Positions 1 through 11,627 are shown, numbered from the stretch's first letter. The stretch is DNA of 64,000 bases from Agapanthus africanus (GCA_030015575.1 CM057339.1:698628761-698692760); one strand, 5' to 3'. Translations and numbers: made by a program. The notes: generated by a model from the sequence alone, not told the origin.

Positions 1-12
1 GGTTCTAGCTAT

Positions 13-24
13 GCTCTGATACCA
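13..24 (-). promoter_or_regulatory. Primer-binding site of Copia element Z
   Basis: The plus strand reads GCTCTGATACCA, the 3' end of plant initiator tRNA-Met, so the minus strand carries the primer-binding site TGGTATCAGAGC. One base separates it from an LTR terminus at 26, the same spacing as in element E. Element Z therefore reads leftwards and its internal region lies outside the window. Bases 1-12 are the start of its leader. Confidence 0.85.
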
Positions 25-25
25 C

Positions 26-2206
26 TGTAGGGTTCCTAGGCACACTAATGAGGTCTCACAAGGCATGAACCATGCCAATTTCAAATTTTACAAGTGCCGA
101 GAAACCCTAATACGGATCGTTGACTAGAGTTTAGACAATAACTACAACTAGTAAACTACATTACTAAGAAGTGAACGGAAATACGACTTTTGTAGATCCG
201 GTCCTCCACCTCCATAGCTCCGTGATGAAGTCTCTTCGCTGTGATCATCGGATCCCGGGCTCTAGCGTCGTCTTCATCGGAAGAATGATCGGGCTAGGTC
301 GTCGACTTCGATACCGAAGATGATCTACGTCGAGGCAACACAAGATCAAGCTCCCACTTCACCAAGTCATGAAACTTGTGAAGAAAACACCCTATACTAC
401 TTGGCAAGAGGTAGAGGATGAAGAAATAGAAAGTGGGCTCACTTTAGAATTGGATTTCTCACTCTTTTTCTCAAGATGCCATTAATGGTTGCAAGCTTTG
501 AAGAAAAAGAAGAAGAAAAAGAATATAATAAGTATTATTTTAGAAAAAGAAAATGAAATGATATCTATCATCTTGCAACCATGGTTATGTGTAGAGAGTA
601 AACTAAGGTTAGGTGAATGGTTAGGTTAGGCATGAAACAAAAATGGTAGACTTTTTCAAAGCTTCATGAAGCTTCAACTATAATACAAAATAAGCCACCA
701 TTTTCTTTTCTTTTGCCAAAAATAAATAAATAAATAAATGAATAAATAAATAAAAACCCTAACCATTTACTTAACCAAGGTTTAAATCAAACACTAACCC
801 AAGTTTGCATGCATCATCAAACATGATACAATCTTGTGCACAAAAATATATCATATATACAATGTGCACAATCAAGTGAGAAAATCCATCTTAAGTGAAC
901 CAATACTAGTTAATGTAAAGTAATATATCAAGTACATAATTATACATTAAATCAACACTTGATTTAACGATCCGGTCATATCGCATATAACCGACTAATA
1001 TCAAATGTATCGGCTTATCGAATCAATCCTTGAATTGATAACTAGGTCATATCACATACAACCATTCGATACATTCATCGCGAGAATAGAATACGGTATC
1101 ACATACACGCATTATTCTCGGTCCCGCACATATCTCATATGCGCTCCTATTTCGTTTCGCTTGAGCCAGGAAACCTCTGTGTAGGACTCTAAAGACTCGT
1201 CAATACGCCGGCAGCAGGTGATGATCATATCAAACACCCACAAGCCGCAAGCGGTCTGCTAAACGTAACGTCCATCCGGGTATTGAGCGATCAGAAGATC
1301 GACGAGCAAGCCCGCTCACACTCCTGTGAATCCAACCAGTAACACTTACCGTACAGTCCGGTCTGATCGTCTGATATGTCGCATATCTTGCCTAAGCGTG
1401 GTAAACGTCAGACCCCAATAGCTCGATAAGTCGTGTCGATGTGAGGTCTATAACAGTTCGAGATACTACAGGTACCAGTAAATCTCAGCAACCCTGGCCA
1501 GGGATTTCAGGTTATAGCCAATCGAACACAGCACAACATCAACTCCCTATACCGGGAGAGACGAATCCCCTCCTATCGCTCATTGCCTCCATGTGACTCG
1601 GGACTGTACCCAAAAACCACCGTTTTGCACGCCCTCTTGGACGTGGTAAGGTGGAATTCAAAGCACAGTGGGAATCACACAATACTCTATGACGATCTCG
1701 GGTCAACAGACTACACTGTACCAGTGTCACCAGAGAACTGCCATCCGACGTAAGGTATATTACCATCTGGGAGTTCTCGGCGAGTCCGTCCAGTGTACCC
1801 AGTCTCTACTGAGCACCCGTATATCATCTCTGATGTCAAACACCAATGGATATGGGATCATCCATCGCCCATCTGTATGGGTCGAGAAGGTATACGCTAG
1901 TCTACTCTGGTATATCGATGCCCCGTCTCGATACACCCACGACTAGGGACCTTGAAGGATGTACTTATAGACTACCATGTCCCCACTAGTATGATCCGCA
2001 TCATTTTCCAGGTAGTCAAGTACACATCCTAAGGGTTTTACCAACATGTAACAGAGAGACAATCAGTATACACGTTAAGGTAAAGAGTAACCAGATAGCA
2101 TACTATCATGTCGAGCAAGAAAGTCCTCCCTATATATGTCCCAGCATCCACTACAATATACATCCTATATACAGTAATGGCCTCTAGGGCACACATATAA
2201 CTAACA
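26..2206 (-). repeat. 5' LTR of Copia element Z (about 2.18 kb)
   Basis: On the minus strand the LTR starts TGTTAGTTATATG at 2206 and ends CCTACA at 26, next to the primer-binding site. The stretch around 2160-2206 (GCCCTAGAGGCC, GCCATTACTG) resembles the LTR start of element B, and 1490-1830 matches the block shared by every Copia LTR here (ATACCGGGAGAGACGA, GACTGTACCC). It contains an (AAAT)n run at 721-755 and a dyad with arms TTGTGCACA and TGTGCACAA at 834-842 and 863-871. ORFs inside it have no recognisable product. The element's other LTR is outside the window, so its age and target duplication cannot be judged. Confidence 0.75.
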
Positions 2207-2587
2207 ATCCTCATCTATCATTGCCATTTAGATGAGGGTGTTCACTTCATATTATGAGTGTTAGCTTGTGTTAACGAAACTTCAAGGTAGATCATCTTTG
2301 TATCGAAAATCGGAAGCAAGACTACATCTTTCTCTTCGTGGAACCTCTCGAGAGTCCGGAACACGATGATCGCAGCGAAGGGACTTCAACACGGAGCTTT
2401 AGAAGTGATGGACCGGATCTACAAAGGTTGTAATCCCTCTCACTTAGTGTTAAACAGTTTAACATGCTTGTTTTCGCCTAAACCCTAGTTTAAAGATCCG
2501 GCTTCGGGTTTTTCGGCACGGCTAATTTTTAAATCGGGCATGGTTGATGCCTCGTGGACCCTTGTGCGCGTGCCTAGCAACCCTACA
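2207..2587 (+). repeat. Partial LTR (X), inverted relative to Z
   Basis: Read on the minus strand this 381-bp piece begins TGTAGGGTTGCTAGGCAC and follows the order of the left end of Z (TGTAGGGTTCCTAGGCAC at 26): shared landmarks include TTTGTAGATCCGGTCC, AGCTCCGTG, TTCGCTG and GATGATCTAC. It is therefore the 3' end of a related LTR in plus orientation, ending CCTACA at 2587. No primer-binding site follows, so it would be a 3' or solo LTR cut by the insertion of Z. The bases after 2587 on the minus strand read AGTGGGAGAC, like a Copia polypurine tract, which leaves a second reading open (see findings). Confidence 0.55.
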
Positions 2588-3387
2588 GTCTCCCACTAAA
2601 CATCAACTTGGAAAATTCTAAGATCACAAAACCACAATAGTTTAACTCTAAACTACAATAGGATATATTAAATACAAACACTTAACTAAAAGTATAGGAA
2701 TTACCTCATTTGGCAACTCAAGAAAAATTTTGGGTTGCCCAAAGTGCTCAAAATCTCCACTTGATTGGTCTATAGGGTTTAGGATGAGGTTTTGTACATT
2801 TTTAATGAAGGTGGAGTGGTGTTTTGGTAAGGCTTTGGAGGTGATTCATGAAGGTGGAGGAGGGTGAAGGAGGAGGAGGAGAAGAATATGAAGGAGGAGT
2901 TGAAGAATGAGGTAAGAATAAGATGAAGGAATTGGTCAAGGGTAGAGCCACACACACACACACTCTCTCTCTCTCTCATGCCATGCTTCATCAGGTTGTC
3001 CCCCCTCTCTCAATCATTTGTTCTCTTTTCTTTTCTTTTTCTCTCTCTTATCTAAACCAAATAAAACCAATACCACAAACACAAATAAAACAATATGCAA
3101 CATGTCATGGTGCACTAATCATGGCTAATTAAAAATACGGATTTGGCTTAATCGTGATTAGTAGTGCACTAATCAAGTTTAATTTAAACTTGCATATAAT
3201 AAATTATAAAATGCCCAAATCCAATAAATACCATTTTATTAAATAATACATCTTAATCTCCAAATATTGGTATATAATTATACCATTATACGAAAACCCC
3301 AATTCGCAAATCGAATAATTTTCGTGAAATATAATATTTTAATTTTTAGATTCCAAAAATAATATTTTATCTTTCTGAAATATTACA
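2588..3387 (-). repeat. 3' LTR of H, truncated
   Basis: AT-rich sequence whose minus strand starts TGTAATATTTCAG at 3387, directly after a G-rich polypurine tract. It runs leftwards through a GA/CT-rich purine-strand block (2820-2930) and the dinucleotide run (CA)n(CT)n at 2949-2977. The LTR terminus next to a primer-binding site is not found, so it appears cut at 2588 by the X/Z sequences. No coding sequence is recognisable in this 800-bp stretch. Confidence 0.45.
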
Positions 3388-3402
3388 ATCATCCCCCCTT
3401 AA
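3388..3402 (-). promoter_or_regulatory. Polypurine tract of H
   Basis: The minus strand reads TTTAAGGGGGGATGAT directly before the LTR start TGTAATATT. A G-run of this kind next to a TG terminus is the usual plus-strand priming site of Gypsy elements. Confidence 0.5.
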
Positions 3403-3499
3403 ATAAATCCGGTCCCTGAATTTAAATTTAAACCCCATAATACTAAAACATTTCAACAATCCTTTTAACTCAATGGGGCTCTGAAATCACGGAAAACTC

Positions 3500-4935
3500 A
3501 AACACATCTCAGCGCATCGTGTGCGCATGAAAACGAGTGCATAACTCAAAATTGAAACTCCATCAAGTATCACGCAATTATAGGAGTTATAAAGGAGATG
3601 CAAATCTCGAAATCCAATGCCATTCTTAAATATATTATAATCAAAATCATAATACGTATATAGTACGCATCCTCGTAAAATCCTCTAAAAACTGAATAAA
3701 ACACATGCAAAATCTCTTCCGAATTGTCGTGTGATGCGTAACTTACGGTACAAGTGGCCGACAATCATTTGTAAAGTAGTAATTATATTTTCATATATGT
3801 TTTGCTCAAAATATATGTTCCGCCTTTATGAATTATCCCAAAACGTTCTCCTTGTAAAATTTCGTGTCACTCGCGGACACGTAGGAAATAGCGAGACTAT
3901 AGCTCGTTTTTGAAAACCTCTTGGTAATTACTGATGCATGCAAAAATACTCAGGTACTGTCTTGCTCGGCTACTATATAATATAGTGCCCACCATGAAAA
4001 TATAATGCTCAGAAATAAATCAGCCTCAAAAAGCGTATCCAATATCACGTGCGTTTGGTGCGCACAGAAATCCAAGTCTAATACAAGTGTCACGAATGTG
4101 GACAAAAGTAAAAACTTAGTGCAACGGGTGTGCACGAAAGCATCTGTCAAGTGCTACATGTGTGCACGACAATAACATCAAGTGCATCTAGAGTGCACGA
4201 AAATCTAAATCAAGCACAACAATCATGCACGAATAAAATCTCAATCAAGTGCAACCAACATGCTCGAATAAAATATCAATCAAGTGCATCCAACATGCAC
4301 GAATAAAATCTCAATCAAGTGTGTCAGGTCCATACAAAATATCTAGTGCAGTAGTATACACGATAACGAACGTCAAGTGCTGACGCACATGAAAACATAA
4401 ATCTGGTGCAACAAATGCAAAAAATACAACTCTGGTGCAACAAATGCATGAAATACAAATTTGGTGCATCAAATGCACGAAATACAAATCTGGTGCAACA
4501 AATGCACGGAATGCAAATCTGCTGCAACCAATGCACGAAACTCATCAATATCTCAAATGCGCACAAAAACAACACCGAGCGTACCAAGGTGTATAAAATC
4601 ACAAACGTGTGCAACTGCGTGCACAAAACACGTAACAATACACCACAAGCACAAGTGAGCTACACCGAGTGCATAAATCAAATCGACAGTATCAAAATCC
4701 ACGGAATCATAAATACGTGCAGCCAAGGCACAAAATCAATATCAAGTACAACAGATATGCACAAATCGCAAACCGATGTAACGGTGTATAAAAAATTAAT
4801 CAAGTGCAACAACTGTGCACAAATGAAAATATCCAGTAGGTGCAGCCATGGTGCACGAAAACAAATATCGCGAAACCAAATCATCGAAACTCAAAATCCA
4901 AGCGATAAAAGTGTGAAACTCGGATCACGAAACAC
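3500..4935. repeat. Degenerate minisatellite of GTGCA...TGCAC dyads
   Basis: More than a dozen imperfect units of about 33-40 bp follow the pattern aGTGCA, 5-8 bases, TGCACgaaa, then an A-rich spacer. Clear units lie at about 4110, 4150, 4180, 4210, 4250, 4285, 4405, 4435, 4465, 4495 and 4525, with weaker ones on both sides. Each unit contains an inverted repeat, so RNA from either strand would form a string of small hairpins. The 181-codon and shorter ORFs over this area are by-products of the repeat. It occupies the place where the pol of H would be expected. Confidence 0.7.
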
Positions 4936-4959
4936 AAATCGTAATAAATGACATTAAGA

Positions 4960-6280
4960 TACACCGCCTTCAATGTCGAAAAATGCCGGTGCGCCAAAAT
5001 CTGGGAGAGCAAGAACATCCACTTTCCTTCTGTTCACAGTCTGGCGTCCTCTGTCTCTGGGTCCCTGTTTTACTCTGTAGATCACCAATTCCACAATCTT
5101 TCTGCTCGTCAGCCCGGTTAGGTATAATGGCGAAACAGTTTCTCTTTGGCACTCCTCTGGTCATCTCTCGGCCAATTAGTATGACCACTCGTAAAATAGT
5201 ACGTCACTGGTGTCGGCATCTGGCCCTTGAATACGCGCGAAACAACCGATCCTGGGTGCAAATCTTATCGCTGCGGTGTCCTGAAACGAACCTGCTTAGG
5301 TCTCTTCCGATCTCACCTATGCCGAACTATACGGAGGTTGGCACTCTTTACTTAAATCTTTTTCTCATCCGAACGGCTGCTTCCTCAGCACAGCTTTCCT
5401 CTAGAATTTGGCCATATCCAACGCTTCTGCATGCATAGCAATCCTCTGGCATCAACGGGGAGTAACAACAACTTGTTAATATCTCGCAAGAACTTATTGT
5501 TCCACCTATTTCATTATCATCCACATCAAAATCACGTCTTGCTAGCTGTGTTCTGCAATTCGTTCTCGGCTACGGTTAATCCGGAGTCTCTCACAAGGAC
5601 TCGAAACTACGAACTCAAATATCTTTACCACTCTGTGGAAGATATCTAGTCGATTATATCTTCGGGAACTCGTCCAATTTATCGGAGGAATACGCTTCAT
5701 TCATCCGTTTTTGATCAACTAACAACGCATCTGGGTGAGGTCTTTCTATCCGAAGCTGGTTAACTTACCGATTTCACATCGGAGCATCCAACGAATAACA
5801 TCCTCTCTTGATCGATTTACTCTAGATCTGAGTAAGATTCTCCAAACTGGAATTCTTCAACTCAACCGAGCCTGCATCGGCGCATCTGATCAGACGAATC
5901 ATCTCAGTCGTTCAACTCAAGATAGACTAGCTATCTTCTGTCACATCTCTGTCTGAAAGCTCCACTGGTTGCAGGTCATAAACTCTGGTGGCGACATCCC
6001 ATCAATCTGAGCAACAGCTAGATCATCTGTCTACACGGTAGACAACATCACGATCTCTGAGGTAGGCTGTACATCAGCAGTCCTCTCAATCTGGCAGCTT
6101 TTATCAATGGCCCGATCATGCAGTACAGATCCGAACACTTGCCTCAACGAGAGATCTCAACACAAACACTATACCGATTCGTTCTTATGTCACAAGAAAA
6201 ACATCATAGCTATTCCTTGTCTGTGACGAGCCCGCTCTGACCGCATCTCTAGCAGCAGTTCTCTCAGCTCGCGTAGCCAT
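4960..6280 (-). pseudogene. Possible gag relic of H
   Basis: A minus-strand ATG at 6278-6280 opens a short basic N-terminus (MATRAERTAARDAV) of the sort seen at the start of chromovirus Gag, but stops follow within about 32 codons. Minus-strand fragments down to 4970 give a cysteine-containing tail (72 codons, 4970-5188) that does not form a clean CCHC zinc knuckle. No domain is securely recognisable. The call rests mainly on position: downstream of a primer-binding site and untranslated leader, on the same strand. It could also be unrelated non-coding sequence. Confidence 0.3.
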
Positions 6281-6436
6281 GGTGACAGGAACCGTGACAG
6301 ACATCGATGAGGATAGGTCACAAGAAGGAATAGAATCACAGATCTCAAGATATTTACATCCTAAGGTTACTTAAGTGGAGCATCGTATCGTAAGTATGCC
6401 GCGGAACATACGCATGATGTTACTCTACTTAAGTTA
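6281..6436 (-). other. Part of H leader, left of solo LTR
   Basis: 156 bases between the putative gag start and the solo LTR. With 9309-9466 it forms the untranslated leader of H, split by insertion I. No ORF or motif stands out. Confidence 0.4.
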
Positions 6437-6540
6437 TGTAACAACCCTAAACTTTATGTACAATTTTTTCAAAAATACATAAAGGGGTACTTTTGCCTGA
6501 GCACAAGTTATAAGTTTGTTTTGCATTTTAATAGCAAGAA

Positions 6541-6612
6541 AGTACTTGTAGCTCATTGGTAAGACCTTGCATTGCTGAACCAAAGCACCAGAGTTCAAAT
6601 CTCATCCCCCAC
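6541..6612 (+). promoter_or_regulatory. tRNA-like (A box / B box) segment in LTR I
   Basis: TAGCTCATTGG at 6549-6559 resembles an RNA polymerase III A box and AGTTCAAATCT at 6592-6602 a B box, about 33 bases apart as in tRNA genes. The sequence does not fold as a full tRNA and has no obvious acceptor stem. It may be a captured tRNA-derived fragment or SINE head in the U3 part of the LTR. Confidence 0.4.
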
Positions 6613-6744
6613 ATTATTTTTAATATTGTTTTCTTTTAATATTTTTAGAATCCTAAGAGTCTACACGTGCTAAACATGTAAAACCAAAGGTCATACTAAA
6701 AACAAACTGGCCCAGGGGGTAGACCAAACGATGACGGACACGTG

Positions 6745-6838
6745 GCCCCAGATCCGACCTGACTCGGCCGGATCGGGCCGGCGGCGCGGCTAACTCGGCC
6801 GACGCCGCTGGCCGAACTGAGTCGGATCGGCCGATTCC
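6745..6838. repeat. GC-rich imperfect palindrome in LTR I
   Basis: The arms begin GATCCGACCTGACTCGGCC and end GGCCGAACTGAGTCGGATC, around a core of CGGCGGCGCGG and CGACGCCG. It stands out in an otherwise AT-rich LTR. Confidence 0.5.
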
Positions 6839-6994
6839 TTTCATGACTTCTATGCCTCTTGACCTCCTTATAACCCCTGTACACTTTAAATACCCTTGAC
6901 ATTTACAGAGTCAATAAAAACACCTATTTACTCTATTTTAAATACAATTTTTAATACATACAACCTTTCATCTATCCTAAACCCTAGAATTTCC

Positions 6995-7003
6995 CTATAA
7001 ATA
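6995..7003 (+). promoter_or_regulatory. TATA box of solo LTR I
   Basis: CTATAAATA lies about 560 bp into the LTR and is followed by a C-rich, A-rich stretch (poly-C at 7017-7026) typical of a plant LTR transcription start. Because this is a solo LTR, any transcript would read rightwards into decayed H sequence. Confidence 0.5.
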
Positions 7004-9308
7004 CCACACCTAAACACCCCCCCCCACTCATAAATTCTGTCCAAACTCTCAAGAAAACTCTCTAGAATTTTTGTGTACAAGTGGAGTTAGTAAAGGGCGA
7101 ATATCCGGCGATCTTCCGACGACGACCCTAGGAACACCCGGCAATGAAACGACGTACCGGAACCTACTTCCACTCCCCCTTCCTCTTTTCTAAGCTCTAA
7201 TCCAGTAAGTCCCACCTCCCCCTTCACTATTCTATTCTTAAAACTCGAATTTCTAAAACCCGACGGAAGCGGAGTTAATCCGACTTCCGATTTGGTTTTC
7301 TTTAAAAAGTGCAATTTTCATTAAACACAACCATACCAAACTCTTACATCTTGACTACTAATCATTAACAAAACATCGTGAACATGTTTCATAGAAAAAT
7401 ATTTCATATTGTAATTTTTATCGTACTTTTTCAGTAAAATACTATATGGTTCAGTTTTGACATTAAACATCATATATCTTGCTATACTTTTAAATAGATC
7501 ACGAGATAATGACCTACCTCCTCAAAACACTCATATGCAATATAGCACGATGTCTTTCAGGAATATAGAATACGGGAATACGAATTTTACACTTAAATAC
7601 CTTTTACTTATAAAAACCATTTTCTACAAGATTACGTATTTTTTAAGCAAATCTTTGCAAAGATCCGCTACAACCAATTTAGGAAACCCGTTCGGGATGT
7701 TTCGGATTATCGCACATCCTCGGGCTTAGTAGTGCGAGATACAGACCTCCGCAAGGAGCATTTGGTCTCGAGAGATTTAAAAATACAAATATCTTAAGAA
7801 AATGAGATTTCTAGAAATATAATAAATTAAAATTATTTTCATATATATATATATCATCAAAATATCTATTTTTGTGATAATTTAAATATTCCAACTTTTC
7901 TAAATCACAAGAATCACTTTACATGAAAATACCATGCAACTCCATACAAGTTCAACACTTTACAATTAACCACCATATATTATGAAATTAGGTTTTATTC
8001 ACTAGAAATGTCACATACATAAAATCTACATCTATGAGAACTCTAAAGACGATAATTACATACTTGGGGTATATTTTGAAAATTATACAAAATTATTTTT
8101 ACATAAAACACCCTCAAGTTCTATAAATTACAATAAGGACCCTAGTAAACATAGGTTTAAGCGGGACAAATATCTTGAGCCTCTGGGAGCCGGAGAAGTG
8201 GGTGCTTTCCTATCTATGGTAGACAACTTAACAAACGGTGTTATCAACACAGTAATCGTCTTTGAAAAAGACACAAACCCTGCCGCCCATGTGCAGCGGT
8301 TACCGATAACATCAAAACTCAATTCAAGATTCAATTTCTTTTCTAATTGTATGACTCAGACTGAGTCTCATTATAATAATCTGACATTAATATGATTCAA
8401 GTACAAAATACAATTCAATATGAATCCATGAATCTATATAATCAATATGTTCAATCTATTTAATCTGTATTGACCGAACCGAACAATGGATATACTTCCA
8501 TTTACATGATTCTCCAGCCATATCCATGATTCTCCAGTTACATCCATTTACTGATATCATTGTTTCGGCAAGTCATCCAATTATATAATCTATATTATAA
8601 GACAATACAAGTTGCAATACAACACAAGCAATACAATCAAGACATCGCGGGGTTTTAAGGGGTAGATTGGTACGGAAGGTGTTAGAAGTGGCACGAGACT
8701 GCAACCATTAAGACACCTAACCTGAATTCAATCGCCGTTGTTCCGGGCATTCTAACGGAGCCTTGTACTCTATATACCGTAGTCTCTGGTCTAGTGAGAC
8801 TCCTCTCGTATACACTGGCATCCTTCTGTACCAAGCTACAAACAACAGCGTTAACACTAAATACAACTTTAAAAGTTACACTCTCTCTCTTACTCTCTGT
8901 CTATTCTACTTCTCCCTTATCTTTGGGACTTACCGAGCGATTTGTTTGCTGACGACATTCTCTTTCTTCTTTTTTGAATGTCGTCAGGTGTTTCGGAATT
9001 TCAAGAGATCGAGCACATTGCCGAAGACTTAGACCAGTATACTGAAGATCCCGAGCTGTAGTTTCACTTGTACTTTTTCACTTGTACTTTTTCTGTCGTT
9101 AGGCATTGCTTTCATTCAGATGTATTTACTTTTCCATGTATTGTAAAATGAATGTTGATAAATAAAGTTGCTGTTCATTACATTTGTCTCTTGTGTATAT
9201 TTCTTTTATATTGCTTAGATACGCTTAGCGTGTTTACTTCAGACTAAATACGTAGCGGCCTCGTCGCATCCTCTCCCCGTATATTGGGAAGCAGGGTGTG
9301 ACAAGTTA

Positions 9309-9495
9309 CCTACTCCATCAACCAAGGTCAATCTATGTAACGAAAGTTCGGGTCTAATACCCCCAATCAAGTCTAAGTTCAGTAAGGTCAAGCCTAGGTT
9401 CCGAAATATATTATGTCCTAAACTTCGCATAGTCAAACATAGACTCAAACTAAGGTTAAACCTAACGCTCTGATACCAACTTTTTCACAACCCGT
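9309..9495 (-). promoter_or_regulatory. H leader start, primer-binding site and LTR stub
   Basis: GCTCTGATACCA at 9467-9478 is the tRNA-Met primer-binding site of H on the minus strand. To its right, 9479-9495 is a 17-bp stub of the H 5' LTR, and B begins at 9496. The last five stub bases, CCCGT, are the expected left copy of B's target duplication; the right copy is beyond the window. Confidence 0.6.
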
Positions 9496-11627
9496 TGTTG
9501 GATATGTATGCCCTAGAGGCCATTATTGTATATGTATACATGTGGATGCTTGGACATATATATATATATATACAAGACAGTCTTGCTCGATATGATAGTA
9601 TGCTATCTGGTTTGTCTTTATCATAACATGTGCATATGTTTTACTTGCTATTACGTATCATTCATACATGTTGATAAATCCCATAGGATCATTGCTAGAC
9701 TACCTGCGTTGTGATGGTGATCATACTTGTGGGAGCTGGGTAGTCGGTACGCACATCCTTAAAAGGTCCCTAGTCGTGGGAGTATCAAGACTAGGCATCG
9801 ATATTCCGGAGTAGACTAGTGTATACGTTTCTAGATCCCGACGAGGGGTGATGGTATGGTCCCACAACCATTGGTCTTTTACACCTAAGATCGTATACAG
9901 GTGCTCACTGGGTGTGAGTACACCGGACGGACTCACTGAGAACTTTCAGATGGTACTATATCTATCGTCAGGTAGAAGTTCTCAGGTGACATGAGTACAG
10001 GTTAGTCTTTAGACCTGAGATCGTCATTTTCCTCGTGTGAGTTCCCACTGTGCTTTGATCACTACCCTACCACGGCTCTACTGAGTCATACAAATAGGTT
10101 TTGGTTGGGTACAGTCCCGAGCCACATGGAGGCGGTGAGCGATTGTCGGGGATTCGTCTCGGTATAGGGAGTCGATATCGTACTATGTTTGATTGGTCAG
10201 GACCATAAGACCTTGACTAAGGTAGTTGGGATTTACTGATAGGATGATCAGTAGTTTCCCGGATTGGTCCTGAGCCGCATCAGCACGAATTATCGGGTTA
10301 TTGGGGTCTGACGTTTACCACCCCTAGATCCGGTATGCGATATTCTTAGACGAAGAGACCGGACTGTACGGAGATTGTCACAGATAGGCTCAGTAGGGAT
10401 CCAGATGAGTTTGCTCGTCGGCCTTCTTTTTCGACAGGTACCCGGGTAGCCGTTACGTACAGCTAGTGCCGCTGACGTGCTTTTGGTTATGGATTTATCT
10501 AATAACTCACTGCCGGCGTACTGTCGGGTCTTTAGAGTCCAACACAGAGGTTTTTCCTGGTTCAGGAGAAATGATGTAGTAGCCGTATTGGATGCGTGCA
10601 GGGTTCCGATCGATTGATGTACTTTCTACCCGGACTTTCGATCGGACAGTTGGTAATACCAGCCGGCTCGGGTTTGAGCCGGATTATTAAATCAGGTGTT
10701 GATTTGGTAATTTATATATATGTATTTCGATATGTATATTCTAGTATTACGTTCTTCGTGTTATTCTATCTCTTTGGGCATTCGTGTTTTTATTCGAATG
10801 CAGGTATGTATATACAGTAGACTGTAATCCGTATTTTATTACGGATAACATTCTAGAAGGTGGACATCTTATCATGGATTTTTCCATTTATTCATAAATG
10901 GAAATGAGGTGTGTATTGAAGGAGAGGGAGGTATGGTGAGAGCCATGGCTTAAATAGTTGACAAATGAATTATTAATTCATTTGTTGTAATTATTGAAGC
11001 ATGGTTGATTGTTTTTTATTATGGGAATTGTTTTAAAAAACCATTCCCATCTATTTTCTCTCACATGCTTACTCATTATTTTTGCATCTCACAATTTTTG
11101 CTTCACCTCCTTCTCCTTCTCTTGAGTTCTTCCACTTTCATCATCTTCCTCCTCTTTACACTCTCATGTATTGAGAAACAAGAGAGGAGCTAAGATAGAG
11201 ATAGTAGAACATTTAGAACTTCACACTACATTTTAGAGATCTTAGATTAGCATACCAAGTTCTCTAGTTGCTCATTTTGTTACTTAGCAAGGAGCTAGAG
11301 CCATGGATCACGTACCTCGGGAGGATCATTTTCGACAGAGGAGGACCGAAGAGCAAGCTCGATCTCGGAGTACCGATGGAGCGAGCAAAGGAGATCAAGC
11401 GCGACCATGGTGGCCACTTGGAGCGAACGATGAGGAAAGAAGACCGAAGGACTTGGATCGTTTGGTGAGACTTTTTTCATAGTAGTTAGCTTTCTTTGTT
11501 TAGCTAGTTAGGTTTATGAAAAGATCCGTTTTAATTGGGTTATTCTAGTGCCGTTTTGAAACTCCTAGAAAAATTTTGTTCCACAAACCACCACCTTTGA
11601 TGACTTGGGCTTTAGGGTAACTCAACA
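9496..11627 (+). repeat. 5' LTR of B (2.13 kb)
   Basis: It starts TGTTGGATATGTATGCC and ends CTCAACA, directly before the primer-binding site. The same start recurs at 35001 after the polypurine tract. It contains the shared Copia LTR block (GGGTACAGTCCCGAGCC near 10110), a small hairpin (arms ATCCGTA at 10827-10833 and TACGGAT at 10840-10846) and a second, near-perfect one spanning 10881-10904 (arms TTTCCATTTAT and ATAAATGGAAA). Both have positional counterparts with different sequence in the other Copia LTRs. Confidence 0.88.

Larger units (their letters stand above)
6437..9303 (+). repeat. Solo chromovirus-type LTR (I), 2.87 kb, TSD AGTTA
   Basis: It starts TGTAACAACCC at 6437 and ends GGGTGTGACA at 9303, the typical near-palindromic ends of chromovirus LTRs. 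The five bases on each side are AGTTA (6432-6436 and 9304-9308), a perfect target duplication. No primer-binding site follows the right end and no polypurine tract precedes the left end, so a full element was reduced to one LTR by LTR-LTR recombination. Inside are a tRNA-like segment, a GC-rich palindrome, a TATA box, and an AT-rich remainder with no protein that I recognise. Confidence 0.85.
2588..9495 (-). mobile_element. Decayed chromovirus-like Gypsy element H (visible part)
   Basis: On the minus strand the order is: LTR end and tRNA-Met primer-binding site (9467-9495), untranslated region, a possible gag relic (4960-6280), a long non-coding tract with iterated GTGCA dyads, a polypurine tract (from 3388) and an AT-rich LTR (2588-3387). 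No integrase or reverse transcriptase is visible. A solo LTR (6437-9303) is inserted in the untranslated region and Copia element B in the 5' LTR. The chromovirus assignment rests on the primer-binding site, on TGTAATATT as LTR start, and on overall layout; it is tentative. Confidence 0.5.

Noticed and set aside
2951..2977. (CA)n(CT)n tract as a regulatory element
   Set aside because: An ordinary microsatellite in the AT-rich LTR of H; nothing ties it to a function.
3500..4935. CRISPR-like array
   Set aside because: Units and spacers are both degenerate and related to each other, and the sequence is eukaryotic; it is a minisatellite.
4406..4951. 181-codon ORF on the plus strand
   Set aside because: It is a translation of the GTGCA dyad repeat; overlapping frames give similar low-complexity products and no domain is present.
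4983..5438. 151-codon plus-strand ORF as a possible host gene
   Set aside because: No recognisable domain, no promoter or intron signals, and it lies inside element H on the strand opposite to its putative gag.
2600..6436. Host gene between X and the solo LTR
   Set aside because: No splice-consistent exons or protein similarity on either strand; LTR, polypurine tract and primer-binding site of H account for the layout.
6541..6612. Functional tRNA gene
   Set aside because: No acceptor-stem pairing, no proper anticodon arm and no poly-T terminator; only the two boxes resemble a tRNA.
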